NCBI GenBank assembly: GCA_021323675.1
Contig: JAJPKP010000040.1
Coordinates: 81,441 to 145,440 of the forward strand
Source: Pseudomonadota bacterium
Lineage (GTDB): Bacteria > Desulfobacterota > Binatia > Binatales > Binataceae
Reading direction: 5' to 3'
Length of the DNA stretch: 64,000 bases
Part shown: positions 16,325 to 25,324 of the stretch, piece by piece
Layout of the letters: the number at the start of each line of letters is the position of its first letter
Position numbering within the stretch: position 1 is the first letter of the stretch
The notes under the pieces: generated by a model
The model's database searches: none
Seen by the model: the letters and a program-made list of their open reading frames with translations, nothing else
Told to the model about the DNA's origin: nothing
Position numbers and translations under genes: made by a program

Positions 16325-17674
16325 ATGTGGAATTCGGACAATCCCTTTTTGAACGGCAACTATGCGCCGTGGCGTGAAGAGGGCGATGCCTACGACCTCG
16401 AAGTCGAAGGCGAGGTTCCGCGTGAGCTGGAAGGCGCCCTTTACCGCGTCGGCCCGAACCCGCACTTCAAGCCGCTCGGACGCTACCACTGGTTTGATGG
16501 AGACGGGATGGTCCACGCCTTCGTCCTGCGCGAAGGCCGCGCCGCGTATCGCAACCGCTACGTCAAGAGCGACGGCCTGCAGGCGGAGATGAAAGCCGGG
16601 CACGCGCTGTTCGGCGGCCTGCTCGAGCAGCCCAGGGAATTGCCGCCGGGGCTGCCGCCGTTCAAGAACGCCGGCAATACCAACATCGTCGGCTACGCCA
16701 ATCGCCTGCTTGCCCTGTACGAAGCGTCGCTGCCGCACGAACTCAAGCCGCTGACGCTCGAGACCGTGGGGCTTTACGATTTTGGCGGCAAGCTTAACGG
16801 TCCCATGACGGCGCATCCGAAATTCGATCCGGTCAACGGCGACCTGCTGTTTTTCGGCTATTCGCCGTTTCCGCCGTATGTCACCTGGTACCGGGGCGAT
16901 CGCGCCGGCAATCTTGTCGAGACGCGTCCGATCGACAGCGGTCTGCCGGTGATGATGCACGACTTCATCACGACCGATGACTACGCGATCTTCTTCGTAT
17001 GCCCTTCGGTGTTCCGGCTGGAAAACATGGCGGCGAGAAAGCCGCTGATGAACTGGGAGCCGGAACATGGAACGAAAATCGGCGTCATGAATCGCAAGAC
17101 GGGGGAGGTCAAATGGTTCAACGCGGAGGCGTTCTTCGTGTTTCACTTCCTTAACGCCTACGAAGAGAGCGGATCGCTGGTCGTGGACGGGTGCCGCATG
17201 GCCGCACTCGATATGAGCGGCAACGATTTCGGCAACCCGCCGCTCCCCTGGCGCTGGACGTTGAACCTTGCCAACGGAAGCATCAAGAGCGAACAGCTTG
17301 ACGATATTCTGGCGGAATTCCCTCGCCTCGATGAGCGGCTGGCCGGAAAAAAGAACCGCTACGGATATTTCGCCGCCAATCGCGGTCCCGACGATGCCAA
17401 CGGATTCGATTGCATCTTCAAGCGCGACAGCCAGTCGGGTCGCACGGAATTTCAGGACCTGGGCGGAGGGAAGATGCCTGGCGAGCCCGTATTCGTTCCG
17501 CGCGGCTGCGCGGAGGACGACGGCTGGGTTTTGTCCGTCTGGTATGACCCGAAGGTTGATTCAAGCGAACTGCTGATCCAGGATGCGCGCAATTTCTCCG
17601 GACATCCTATAGCCAGGGTGAAGGCTCCCCATCGGGTGCCTTTCGGGTTCCACGGCAATTGGGTGCCCGCCTGA
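16325..17674 (+). CDS. Carotenoid oxygenase (RPE65/CCD family)
   Basis: A 449-residue seven-bladed-propeller dioxygenase that cleaves double bonds of carotenoids, apocarotenoids or stilbenes with non-haem iron. The four iron-ligand histidines are all present: His164 (TAHPKFDP), His212 (MMHDFITT), His274 (FVFHFLNA) and His443 (PFGFHGNW). The N-terminal block LYRVGPNPHF and YHWFDGDGMVHAF are standard. ATG 16325 is preceded by AGGAG with a nine-base spacer; a TTG at 16301 is also in frame. Its stop codon overlaps the ribosome site of a PadR regulator gene, so the two are co-translated. The substrate cannot be fixed; lignostilbene-type and carotenoid-type enzymes share these features. Confidence 0.93.
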   Translation: MWNSDNPFLNGNYAPWREEGDAYDLEVEGEVPRELEGALYRVGPNPHFKPLGRYHWFDGDGMVHAFVLREGRAAYRNRYVKSDGLQAEMKAGHALFGGLLEQPRELPPGLPPFKNAGNTNIVGYANRLLALYEASLPHELKPLTLETVGLYDFGGKLNGPMTAHPKFDPVNGDLLFFGYSPFPPYVTWYRGDRAGNLVETRPIDSGLPVMMHDFITTDDYAIFFVCPSVFRLENMAARKPLMNWEPEHGTKIGVMNRKTGEVKWFNAEAFFVFHFLNAYEESGSLVVDGCRMAALDMSGNDFGNPPLPWRWTLNLANGSIKSEQLDDILAEFPRLDERLAGKKNRYGYFAANRGPDDANGFDCIFKRDSQSGRTEFQDLGGGKMPGEPVFVPRGCAEDDGWVLSVWYDPKVDSSELLIQDARNFSGHPIARVKAPHRVPFGFHGNWVPA

Positions 17675-17684
17675 GGAAACTTTC

Positions 17685-18368
17685 TTGGGGAAATCAAGCG
17701 CGATAAGCCCGCGCAAGCCAAGGGGAAATGGCGCGGCAAGCGAACAGCCCGCGGTCAAAGCATCGCTCGAGATGGCGCTGCTTGGTCTGATCGCGGGGAT
17801 GCCGCAGATCTGGGGATACGACATCGTGCGGATCTTCAATCTCTCGATGCGCCATTTCTGGCACGCGCATCAGGGACAGATCTATCCGACTTTGTCGCGG
17901 ATGGAGCGGCGGGGATGGATTAGAAGCCGCCAGGTAATCCAACGCGGCCGGCCGAACAAGCGGCTTTTTACGATCACTCCGGCCGGCCGCGAAGCTCTGG
18001 AGCGATGGCTTGAGAGCCCGTTCGAGGAACTGAAGCTCAAGCATCCGCCGCTGCTGAGGACCCTCCATCTGGGCCATCTGGGACCCGACCGCGCGATCGA
18101 GAAGTTCGCCGAGCAGCGCGCGGCTTGCGCCGCATACCTGGAAGAGCTGCGCGGCATCGAACGCGATCATTTCGGGCAGGGCGCGTGTACCACGCAACAC
18201 ATGATGTTCTCGTACTTCACTGTGCGTTACGGGATCATGTGGATGGAGCAGAGCGTGCGATGGTGCGACTGGGCGATCGCCGAAATCCGGGCGCATCGCG
18301 ACCTGTTCTCGGCCGCCTCCAGCTCGGCGAAGCCTTGCGGGACCGGTCGAAGAGGCGCGCGGGCCTGA
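17685..18368 (+). CDS. PadR family transcriptional regulator
   Basis: A 227-residue regulator. The winged helix (about 27-105) includes MALLGLIAGMPQIWGYDI, GQIYPTLSRMERRGWI and KRLFTITPAGREAL, followed by the C-terminal coiled helices that dimerise PadR proteins. It begins with TTG at 17685, supported by GAGGA (17673-17677) seven bases before it; that site overlaps the stop of the carotenoid oxygenase gene, so translation is probably coupled. Since PadR proteins often respond to phenolic acids, and some members of the CCD family cleave stilbenes, it may sense a product of the oxygenase; this is inference. Confidence 0.9.
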   Translation: MGKSSAISPRKPRGNGAASEQPAVKASLEMALLGLIAGMPQIWGYDIVRIFNLSMRHFWHAHQGQIYPTLSRMERRGWIRSRQVIQRGRPNKRLFTITPAGREALERWLESPFEELKLKHPPLLRTLHLGHLGPDRAIEKFAEQRAACAAYLEELRGIERDHFGQGACTTQHMMFSYFTVRYGIMWMEQSVRWCDWAIAEIRAHRDLFSAASSSAKPCGTGRRGARA

Positions 18369-18476
18369 TCCTTGCCCGGGCCTACTCCATTTGGGGGTGC
18401 AAATCCGAACCTTCTCTGCTATGTGCCAGTCAGCAGGCCGCGCTGAATCCTGCCGCGCGGATGCTGGGGCGTCAGA

Positions 18477-19682
18477 GTGGGCGGAGCACTCGACGACATT
18501 TCAGTAATCGAATACGCGGAGATGGTCTCCGGGCCCTTCTGCGGCAAGATGTTCGCGGATATGGGCGCGAATGTAATCAAGATCGAGGCGCCCGGCACCG
18601 GCGACTCCGCTCGTTCTCATCCGCCGTTTCCGGCCGACCGTCCGCATCCCGAGAAAAGCGGGATGTTTCTCTATCTCAATACCGGGAAGAAGAGTCTCAC
18701 GCTCGATCCCGAGAAGCCCGATGGCGCTGCGATCTTCAAGCGCCTGCTCGAGCGCGCCGACATCCTGATTGAAAACCATCCGCCCGGCTTTCTCGATCGC
18801 ATCGGCCTGCCTTACGCGGCGCTCCACGCGCTGAATCCGCGGCTGATAGTCGTATCAATCACGCCGTTCGGACAGACCGGCCCCTACAGCGGATGGAAGG
18901 GGTCAGATCTTATCGAGTGGGCGATGAGCCTGACCGGATACAACACGCCCACGCTGGTGGACGATCCCGAAAACGAAAATCCGCTGCGCGCTCCAGGGCA
19001 TGCCGCCGACGCGATGGGAGGTGCGAATGCGGCCGCGGCCGCGATGATCGCTGTGTTCCATCGCGAGTTGACGGGCGAGGGGCAGTGGATCGATGCGCCC
19101 TGCTGGCAGGCCACGGTCAATACCTCGAAGATCGAGATGGCGGCATACACCTACACGGGCATTCCGTTCAGCCGCCTGCGCGGCGGGTCGCTGGTCGGCC
19201 TCGAGCCGCTCCCGTGCCGCGACGGGTACGTGTACACGCTGTGGGCAGCCGAAGCGCACTACCAGGCGCTGAAGAAGCTGCTTGGAAATCCGGTTGGCCT
19301 GGACACGGAACTCTTCGACACGCTGGCGGGCCGCCAGCAAAACGACGATGTAGTCCGCGCCGTCATTCGGGAAGAGTTGCTCAAGCACGACATGGAGTAC
19401 CTGGTAACCGAAGGCCAGAAGCTGGGTCTCACGATTGGCCCGGTGTATACGGTCGCGCAGGCCGCCGGGCATCCGCATCTCGAGGCGCGCGATGCATTCG
19501 TCGAAATCGAACATCCGGTGGCGGGCACCTTCAAGTATCCGCATCGGATGGTCTCGCTGACCGCGACGCCGCCGCGGCCGGCGCGTGCGCCGATGCTTGG
19601 CGAGCATACCGCGGAGATACTGCGCGAACTTGGAGTTTCGCGCGATGAGCAACAGAGGCTTCGCGCCGCCGACGTGATTTGA
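18477..19682 (+). CDS. CaiB/BaiF family CoA-transferase
   Basis: A 401-residue type III CoA-transferase, which moves CoA between carboxylic acids through an enzyme-bound anhydride. The N-terminal block DDISVIEYAEMVSGPFCGKM and GANVIKIEAP, the middle ITPFGQTGPYSG, and the catalytic Asp178 in GHAADAMGG followed by TGEGQWIDA are all in place. GTG 18477 gives the family's usual N-terminus but has only a weak ribosome site. It is followed at 40 bases by a second, frameshifted family member and then an SDR, an arrangement seen in degradation of bile acids, carnitine-like or aromatic acids. The acid substrate is unknown. Confidence 0.9.
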   Translation: MGGALDDISVIEYAEMVSGPFCGKMFADMGANVIKIEAPGTGDSARSHPPFPADRPHPEKSGMFLYLNTGKKSLTLDPEKPDGAAIFKRLLERADILIENHPPGFLDRIGLPYAALHALNPRLIVVSITPFGQTGPYSGWKGSDLIEWAMSLTGYNTPTLVDDPENENPLRAPGHAADAMGGANAAAAAMIAVFHRELTGEGQWIDAPCWQATVNTSKIEMAAYTYTGIPFSRLRGGSLVGLEPLPCRDGYVYTLWAAEAHYQALKKLLGNPVGLDTELFDTLAGRQQNDDVVRAVIREELLKHDMEYLVTEGQKLGLTIGPVYTVAQAAGHPHLEARDAFVEIEHPVAGTFKYPHRMVSLTATPPRPARAPMLGEHTAEILRELGVSRDEQQRLRAADVI

Positions 19683-19721
19683 CGGACACTCCGGCGAGCG
19701 CCGCCTGGATGGGGACGTGCG

Positions 19722-20941
19722 ATGGCACCGCTTCCGCTCGAAGGAATTCGGGTCGCTGATTTCAGTTGGATCATTAACGGACCGCAAATCGCGCAATGGC
19801 TCGCGACCATGGGCGCCGAGGTGATCAAGGTCGAGTCGCGCGTCTATCTCGACATCGGCCGCACCAACCCCGCCGGAATGGCGGACCGGAAGCCCGGACC
19901 AAACCGCAACGGCTTCTTTCACATGCTCAACTACGGAAAGAAGTCGATCAACCTGAACCTTCGCTCTCCCAAGGGTTATGCGCTGGCTTGCGATCTGATC
20001 AAAAAGAGCGACTTCGTGATCGAATGCTATCCGCGTCCGGTCGCCGAACGCCTGAACCTGACCTACGAAAAATCCGCGCGGTCAAACCCGACATCGTGAT
20101 GATATCGGTTTCGCTGCTCGGCAAGACCGGGACCGATCCCTCGGGATGGGTTGGATGGGGGCCGATGGCGTGTTGCTTCGCGGGGATGTTCGACGCGCAG
20201 GGGTATCCGGGCGGCCCGCCGCGGCAGACCGGCGGCACCTGGCCTGACTACGCGATTGCGTCCGCGGTGGTGTTTCACGCGCTGGCCGCACTGCGTCATC
20301 GCAATCGCACGGGCGAGGGACAATGGATCGACGCCAGCATGGGCGAAACCGTGATCGGGCAGATGCATGAATGGTTCATGGATTATTTCATGAACGGCCG
20401 CGATCGCCGGCAATGGGGAAACTACGACGCGACGATGGCGCCGCATAATACCTATCAGTGCAAGGGCGATGACAAATGGATAGCAATCGCGGTCAGCGAC
20501 GATTCCGAGTGGAAGGCGCTGTGCGAAGTCGCGGGCCATCCCGAGTGGGCGCGCGACGCAAGATTCGCCAGCGCCGCTGCGCGCCTGTGCCATCGCGATG
20601 AACTCGACGCTCGGTTGCGCGCCTGGACCATCGGGCACGGCCATATCGAGCTTGCGGAGAAGCTCCAGAAGGCCGGAGTCCCCGCCGGACCCGTCCTGGA
20701 CAGCGTCGAGCTCCACGAGGATCGCCACCTGTGGGAATGGGGCTACTGGTGGAAGATGAACCATCACGAGGTTGGCGAACGGATAGTCCCCGGCATGCCG
20801 GTGAAAATGAGCAACGTGCGCGAGCTGAACTATTCAACACCGCCGGATCTCGGCCAGCACAATCGCGAGGTCTTCCGCGGCCTGTTCGGTCTCAGCGACG
20901 GAGAAATTGACGCCCTGATGGAAGAAAAGGTCATCTACTGA
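19722..20941 (+). pseudogene. CaiB/BaiF family CoA-transferase, frameshifted
   Basis: The first 116 or so codons (ATG 19722, IRVADFSWIINGPQIAQ, MGAEVIKVES) and the remainder (AVKPDIVMISVSLLG, GTWPDYAIASAVVFHAL with its catalytic Asp, TGEGQWIDAS, then the C-terminal domain) are both clear family sequence but in different frames. The break lies at the AAAAA run 20068-20072: one additional A would restore LNLTYEKIRAVKPDIV through to the stop at 20941, while the present frame stops at 20099. Codon use and similarity stay intact on both sides. It is either a recent inactivating deletion or a homopolymer sequencing error; a programmed shift is less likely because the run is short. It lies between another CoA-transferase and an SDR. 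Confidence 0.85.
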
Positions 20942-20943
20942 AG

Positions 20944-21702
20944 ATGGGAACACTTGACGGCAAAGTGGCGCTGGTTACCGGCGCGGGCGGCGGCATCGGC
21001 AGAGCAACCGCGATCGTGCTCGGCCAGTGCGGAGCAAAAGTCCTCGTTTCCGACATCTCGACCCGCCGAGGAGAGGAAACCGCGGCGATGGTTAGGGCCG
21101 CCGGGGCCGAAGCGGAGTTCTTCAAGGCCGATGTTTCGCGCGGCAGCGACGTGGAAGCTCTGGTCGCGGCTGCGGTTCGCAAATGGGGCCGGCTTGACTG
21201 CGCGCATAACAATGCCGGCATCTCGGGCACGATCGCATCGATCGTCGAAGACACGGAAGAGAACTGGGACCGCACTCTCGCGGTGGATCTGAAGGGCGTA
21301 TGGCTCTGCATGAAGTACGAGATCCTCCAGATGCTCAAGCAGGGCGGCGGCTCGATCGTAAACACCGCCTCGACCGCCGGCCTGCTTGGCGCAGTCCGGA
21401 TGGGCGCGTACACGGCGGCCAAGCATGGCGTAGTCGGCATTACGCGAACGGCGGCGCTCGAGTTCGCCCGTTCCAATATCCGTGTCAATGCGGTTTGTCC
21501 CGGGGTGGTAGGGACGCCGGTCATCCTGCAGTGGTTCGAAGCTAACGAGCGGCTCGAGAAATCGATGCTGGCGCAGGAACCGGTCGGCCGGGTCGGCAAG
21601 CCCGAGGAGATCGGCAATGCGGTCGCCTGGCTGTTTTCGGACGCCGCATCGTTCGTAACGGGTGCCGCAATTCCGGTCGATGGGGGACTGACCGCCCAGT
21701 AA
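20944..21702 (+). CDS. Short-chain dehydrogenase/reductase
   Basis: A 252-residue classical SDR with nucleotide site VTGAGGGIG, HNNAGISG, the Ser in VNTASTAGLLG and the Tyr-x-x-x-Lys pair in AYTAAKHG, plus the C-terminal GAAIPVDGGLTAQ. Asp in VSDIS at the end of beta2 suggests NAD(H) rather than NADP(H). Its ATG follows the stop of the CoA-transferase by two bases, so it belongs to that operon and likely oxidises a hydroxyacyl-CoA or alcohol intermediate. FabG-like reductases have a similar sequence, but the setting argues for catabolism. Confidence 0.92.
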   Translation: MGTLDGKVALVTGAGGGIGRATAIVLGQCGAKVLVSDISTRRGEETAAMVRAAGAEAEFFKADVSRGSDVEALVAAAVRKWGRLDCAHNNAGISGTIASIVEDTEENWDRTLAVDLKGVWLCMKYEILQMLKQGGGSIVNTASTAGLLGAVRMGAYTAAKHGVVGITRTAALEFARSNIRVNAVCPGVVGTPVILQWFEANERLEKSMLAQEPVGRVGKPEEIGNAVAWLFSDAASFVTGAAIPVDGGLTAQ

Positions 21703-21952
21703 AACTGCGCTATTCCAGCGTCAAAAAGCCGATTGCGGCATTTTGGATCGCTCTTGAGCAACGGTATTCGGCCATCCCGCTGGCTTCGCGGTGCCGATTG
21801 CTGTCAAGATGATTATCTTGCCTGTAGACCTTGCCGAGACGGCGAGTATTTTATGCTACAGTACTGAATTTAGGCCCTGTTTTAATCGTCAATGAGACAA
21901 GGACTGCAGCCTGTGCCGAGCCGACAGTCCGAGCGAGTTTCAGGAGGCATGC

Positions 21953-23518
21953 ATGGCTAGGAAAATCGCCGCCGTGCTTGGCGGCGTGCTTTTGGGCTTG
22001 ATCATCGCGTTTGCGCGCGCTGGGGCCTTTCCGTTCTGGGGGTCCGACGACAAAGCCAACGCCGGCAGTTCGGCGCCGCAAGCGGCCGCTTCACCTCTGA
22101 TTGCGCCAGCGCCAGCCGCGCCGAACGCGCCAGAGCCGAATGAGCGGGCAGGGGTTATCGGTTCATTTGCACCGCTGGTGAAGCGGGTCCTGCCCACCGT
22201 TGTCAGCGTTCGAGTAGTACAGGACATCAAGTCTTCCGCGATGGGAATGGGCGGTCCCGGGATGGGTGAGGACCCCGGCGACGAAGGCGGGATGCCTCCC
22301 GGCGGCATCGATCCATTCGAGCAGTTCCGGCGGTTCTTCGGGCAGTTGCCCAAAGAGTACAAGCAACATGGGCTCGGATCGGGTGTGATCATCTCCCCGG
22401 ACGGGTACATCCTCACCAACAACCACGTGGTCGGCGCGGCGGACGAAATCAAGGTTACTTTGAACGACAAGCGAGAATTCAACGCCAAGGTCATCGGCAA
22501 GGATCCGAAGACCGATCTCGCGCTGATCAAGATCACCACCAAGGATCAACTGCCGACTGCGATGCTGGGTGATTCCGACACGACCCAGATCGGCGACTGG
22601 GTCGTCGCGATCGGCAATCCATTCGATGTGGGAATGACGGTGACCGCCGGTATCGTCAGCGCCAAGGGCAAAATCCTCGGCGGGAACTATGACGATTTCA
22701 TCCAGACTGACGCCTCGATCAATCCCGGCAACTCGGGTGGTCCGCTGTTCAACACCGAGGGCCAGGTCATCAGCATCAACACCGCCATCTACAGCCGCAC
22801 CGGCGCCAACAACGGCATCGGCTTCGCCATTCCTATCGACCTTGCGCGCAGCGTGGTCGAGCAGCTCAAGGCTCATGGCCGCGTGATTCGCGGATGGCTC
22901 GGTGTTGAGATTCAGGAAGTTACGGCCGACCTTGCCCAGTCCTTCGGGCTCGAAAAGCCTGAGGGCGCGCTGGTCGCGGCGGTCGAGAAGAACGGTCCGG
23001 CGGCGAAGGCCGGCATCCAGCGCGGCGACATCGTGATCAAGTTCAACGGCAGGGAGGTGCATGACGAGCACGAACTGCCGACTTTCGTCGCGGAAACCCC
23101 GATTAACAAAACGGTGGATATCGTCGTTCTGCGCAACGGCAAGCCGAAGACCTTGCAGGTCACGGTCGGCGAACTGAAGGAGCAGGAAGTTGCCAGCGCC
23201 CGCAGCCAGGAACCCGGAGGCGACTGGGGCATGAAGGTGGGCGATCTCACCCCCGAGCTGGCGCAGCAGTTCCATCTGAACGCTGACAAGGGCGTGGTGA
23301 TTCGCGGCGTGCAGCCTGACAGCCCCGCGGCGGATGCGGGTCTGCAGCCCGGTGACATCATCCTCGAGGTTGGCAGCGACAAGGTTGCGGACGTGAAGGA
23401 CTTCGTCGCGAAGGCCAAAGAGGCGAAGGCCAGCAAGCGGCCGACGCGCCTGTTGGTGCAGCGCGGAAGCGCGACGCTGTACGTCGTCGTGAAGGCGTCC
23501 GAATCGGGCCAGGGCTAA
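21953..23518 (+). CDS. degP: Periplasmic serine protease Do (DegP/HtrA)
   Basis: A 521-residue Do-type protease-chaperone of the periplasm. An N-terminal signal peptide (about 1-30) is followed by a low-complexity Ala/Pro stretch, a Gly/Met-rich loop (QGMGGP-like, GMGMGGPG), the trypsin-like domain with His158 (NNHVV), Asp188 (KTDLAL) and Ser261 (PGNSGGP), and two PDZ domains (from GWLGVEIQEV and from GVVIRGVQPD). The triad is complete. AGGAGG at 21942-21947 lies five bases before the ATG. Upstream is a 250-base non-coding stretch with an extended -10-like TGCTACAGT at 21854-21862 but no good -35. A very strong terminator follows at 23548. Confidence 0.95.
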   Translation: MARKIAAVLGGVLLGLIIAFARAGAFPFWGSDDKANAGSSAPQAAASPLIAPAPAAPNAPEPNERAGVIGSFAPLVKRVLPTVVSVRVVQDIKSSAMGMGGPGMGEDPGDEGGMPPGGIDPFEQFRRFFGQLPKEYKQHGLGSGVIISPDGYILTNNHVVGAADEIKVTLNDKREFNAKVIGKDPKTDLALIKITTKDQLPTAMLGDSDTTQIGDWVVAIGNPFDVGMTVTAGIVSAKGKILGGNYDDFIQTDASINPGNSGGPLFNTEGQVISINTAIYSRTGANNGIGFAIPIDLARSVVEQLKAHGRVIRGWLGVEIQEVTADLAQSFGLEKPEGALVAAVEKNGPAAKAGIQRGDIVIKFNGREVHDEHELPTFVAETPINKTVDIVVLRNGKPKTLQVTVGELKEQEVASARSQEPGGDWGMKVGDLTPELAQQFHLNADKGVVIRGVQPDSPAADAGLQPGDIILEVGSDKVADVKDFVAKAKEAKASKRPTRLLVQRGSATLYVVVKASESGQG

Positions 23519-23547
23519 CCGGCGGACGAACCGACCTACTCAAAGTG

Positions 23548-23591
23548 AAAAGCGCGGCGTGGCGGATATCCGCCACGCCGCGCTTTTGTTT
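23548..23591 (+). terminator. Strong rho-independent terminator after degP
   Basis: A perfect 40-base palindrome (arms 23548-23567 and 23568-23587), with AAAAGCGCGG on the left and CCGCGCTTTT on the right, then GTTT. It begins with A4 and ends with T4, so it could work in both directions. The spacing of 30 bases after the degP stop is typical. Confidence 0.9.
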
Positions 23592-23702
23592 GGGCCGGCT
23601 TTCCGCGCGATAAGCGGTCGGCCGCTCGCCGGACTGAAGTCGTGCCGATGCTACCCTTTTCGGCAGTGATGACGTGGCGTAGCGTCGGATATTCTGGATG
23701 CG

Positions 23703-24935
23703 ATGTCTGAGACCCGAAGCTGCGATGTCCTAATCGCGGGCGCCGGCCCCGCCGGTCTGGCCACGGCGCTTTATCTGCTCAAGGCCCGCCCGGAATTGCG
23801 CGGTCGAGTCGTCGCTCTCGAGAAGCATGCTCATCCGCGATTCAAAACGTGTGCGGGCGGTTTGATTCCCAAGACGATTCTCGCCCTCAACGAACTGGAG
23901 ATCGCTCTCGATATTCCGTACGTGACCGTCACGCGGAGCTCGGCGCGCACGGTCGTGGGCGATGCGCTTGTGGAGCGGGACGAACCGGTAGGAACGGTCG
24001 TTCGCCGCGACGAATTCGATGCGCTCCTCGCCCGCTCGGCCCGCGATGCGGGGCTCAGAATTGTCGAGCATTGCCGGGTTGCCGGTGTCGAGCAATCCAA
24101 CGGATGCGTGCGTGCAAGGACCGACACCGGAGACTTCGAGGCGTCCGTCCTCGTCGGAGCTGATGGGTCCGGAAGCATCGTGCGAAGAGCGGTCTTCGGG
24201 AACGGCAAGGAAACAATTGGGCGAGCGCTGATGACCGATCTTCCGGCGGACCCGAACAAGGACGTCGAGTTCGCGGAACGCTGCTACCGCTTTGACTTTC
24301 GATGCGTCGCCGCGGGAATCAAGGGTTATGCCTGGTCGTTTCCCTGTTCGATCGGCGGGCGGCCTCATCTGAACGTCGGCATCTACGACCAGTTCCCGCG
24401 CAAATGTAGAGACTCCGGCGGCGAGCAGGCAGCGATGCTTCGCGAGCTTGTGCGGGCTTTTCCCGAGCTGCCACTGGCGGGTCTGAGCGATCGCAAGATT
24501 AGCTTCAAGGCGTATCCCATCCGATGGTTCGACCCCGGCGATCGATACGTGAAGGGGCGGGTGATTCTGGCGGGCGACGCCGCCGGCGTCGATCCGCTGA
24601 TGGGCGAGGGCATCTCCTGCGCATTCGAGCATGGCAAGCTCGCCGCGGCGGCGATCGGCAGATTGCTTGACGGCGACCCCCGGGCGCTCGCCGACTATGA
24701 TCGGGAGCTGCATTGGGGCGCAATCGGATGGAAGCTGCGGAAGCTCGCCTTTGCGGCGCGCCACTTCTATGGTCCCTATCACCGGACCTTCTTTCGCCTT
24801 TCCCGTATCAGCCGCCGAGCGCAGGAAATCGGTCTTGATTGGTACAACGGCGCATCGCATTCCGACGAGCTTTCAACCGCGGTCCTGATCGCTCGCTGGG
24901 TCCGTTCTGTTCTATTACCTCCCCCGGTACGGTAG
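23703..24935 (+). CDS. Geranylgeranyl-reductase family FAD-dependent oxidoreductase
   Basis: A 410-residue flavoprotein with the Rossmann motif VLIAGAGPAGLATALYL at the N-terminus, FKTCAGGLIP, the DG motif VGADGSGSIVRR in the middle and the second FAD motif VILAGDAAGVDPLMGEGI near residue 290. This combination marks the geranylgeranyl reductase family, whose members saturate isoprenoid chains of chlorophyll, archaeal lipids or quinones, and also includes halogenase-like and epoxidase-like enzymes. The GxGxxG and DG motifs are intact. It stands after the degP terminator and before a small membrane protein gene. The substrate is likely an isoprenoid but not established. Confidence 0.87.
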   Translation: MSETRSCDVLIAGAGPAGLATALYLLKARPELRGRVVALEKHAHPRFKTCAGGLIPKTILALNELEIALDIPYVTVTRSSARTVVGDALVERDEPVGTVVRRDEFDALLARSARDAGLRIVEHCRVAGVEQSNGCVRARTDTGDFEASVLVGADGSGSIVRRAVFGNGKETIGRALMTDLPADPNKDVEFAERCYRFDFRCVAAGIKGYAWSFPCSIGGRPHLNVGIYDQFPRKCRDSGGEQAAMLRELVRAFPELPLAGLSDRKISFKAYPIRWFDPGDRYVKGRVILAGDAAGVDPLMGEGISCAFEHGKLAAAAIGRLLDGDPRALADYDRELHWGAIGWKLRKLAFAARHFYGPYHRTFFRLSRISRRAQEIGLDWYNGASHSDELSTAVLIARWVRSVLLPPPVR

Positions 24936-24990
24936 CATCGAGGCAGGTTGCGGCAGGGCGGGGCGGTCGAACCATCCCGCGTGTGGATTT

Positions 24991-25314
24991 GTGGCGAAGC
25001 GGAAAAGGAAACGGCGGGCGCGCGGAAGATTAATCGTTATCGCAATCGCGCTGATTGTCGCGGGGTTCATGGTGCGGCGCACGCTTCTCCCGCAATTCCT
25101 TCACTATCTCGCCTACCGTCCTCCAGAGCCGGGGATGCCGCCGCCCGCGACCAGCACTCCGGCGCCACCCGAGACCGCGTCCCGCCAGGAACCGCTCAGT
25201 CCATCGGAGCCGCGGCCCGCTTCAGTTTCGACGGCAAATTCGGCTCCACACGAACATTTGACCGATCGCGATCGCCAGGAACTCGAAGAGGTCCTCAGGC
25301 GCAAGAACAGGTGA
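24991..25314 (+). CDS. Small single-pass membrane protein, Pro-rich
   Basis: A 107-residue protein starting at GTG 24991: a very basic N-terminus (KRKRKRRARGR), one membrane segment (about 13-30), a Pro/Ala/Ser-rich linker and a charged C-terminal helix (DRDRQELEEVLRRKNR). By the positive-inside rule the C-terminal part should face the periplasm. No family is recognised. It precedes the BtuF-like gene by 10 bases. Another frame spans the same DNA (24948-25325) but lacks a coherent protein pattern. GTG has no clear ribosome site. Confidence 0.55.
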   Translation: MAKRKRKRRARGRLIVIAIALIVAGFMVRRTLLPQFLHYLAYRPPEPGMPPPATSTPAPPETASRQEPLSPSEPRPASVSTANSAPHEHLTDRDRQELEEVLRRKNR

Positions 25315-25324
25315 CAACCGGCTG

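Noticed and set aside
15776..17146. A long minus-strand open frame opposite the carotenoid oxygenase.
   Set aside because: It runs through the promoter and the start of the oxygenase and has no coherent fold; the oxygenase on the other strand has all four iron histidines.
20060..20080. Programmed frameshifting in the CoA-transferase.
   Set aside because: The A5 run is short and there is no visible stimulator or Shine-Dalgarno-like element; ordinary loss or a sequencing error is simpler.
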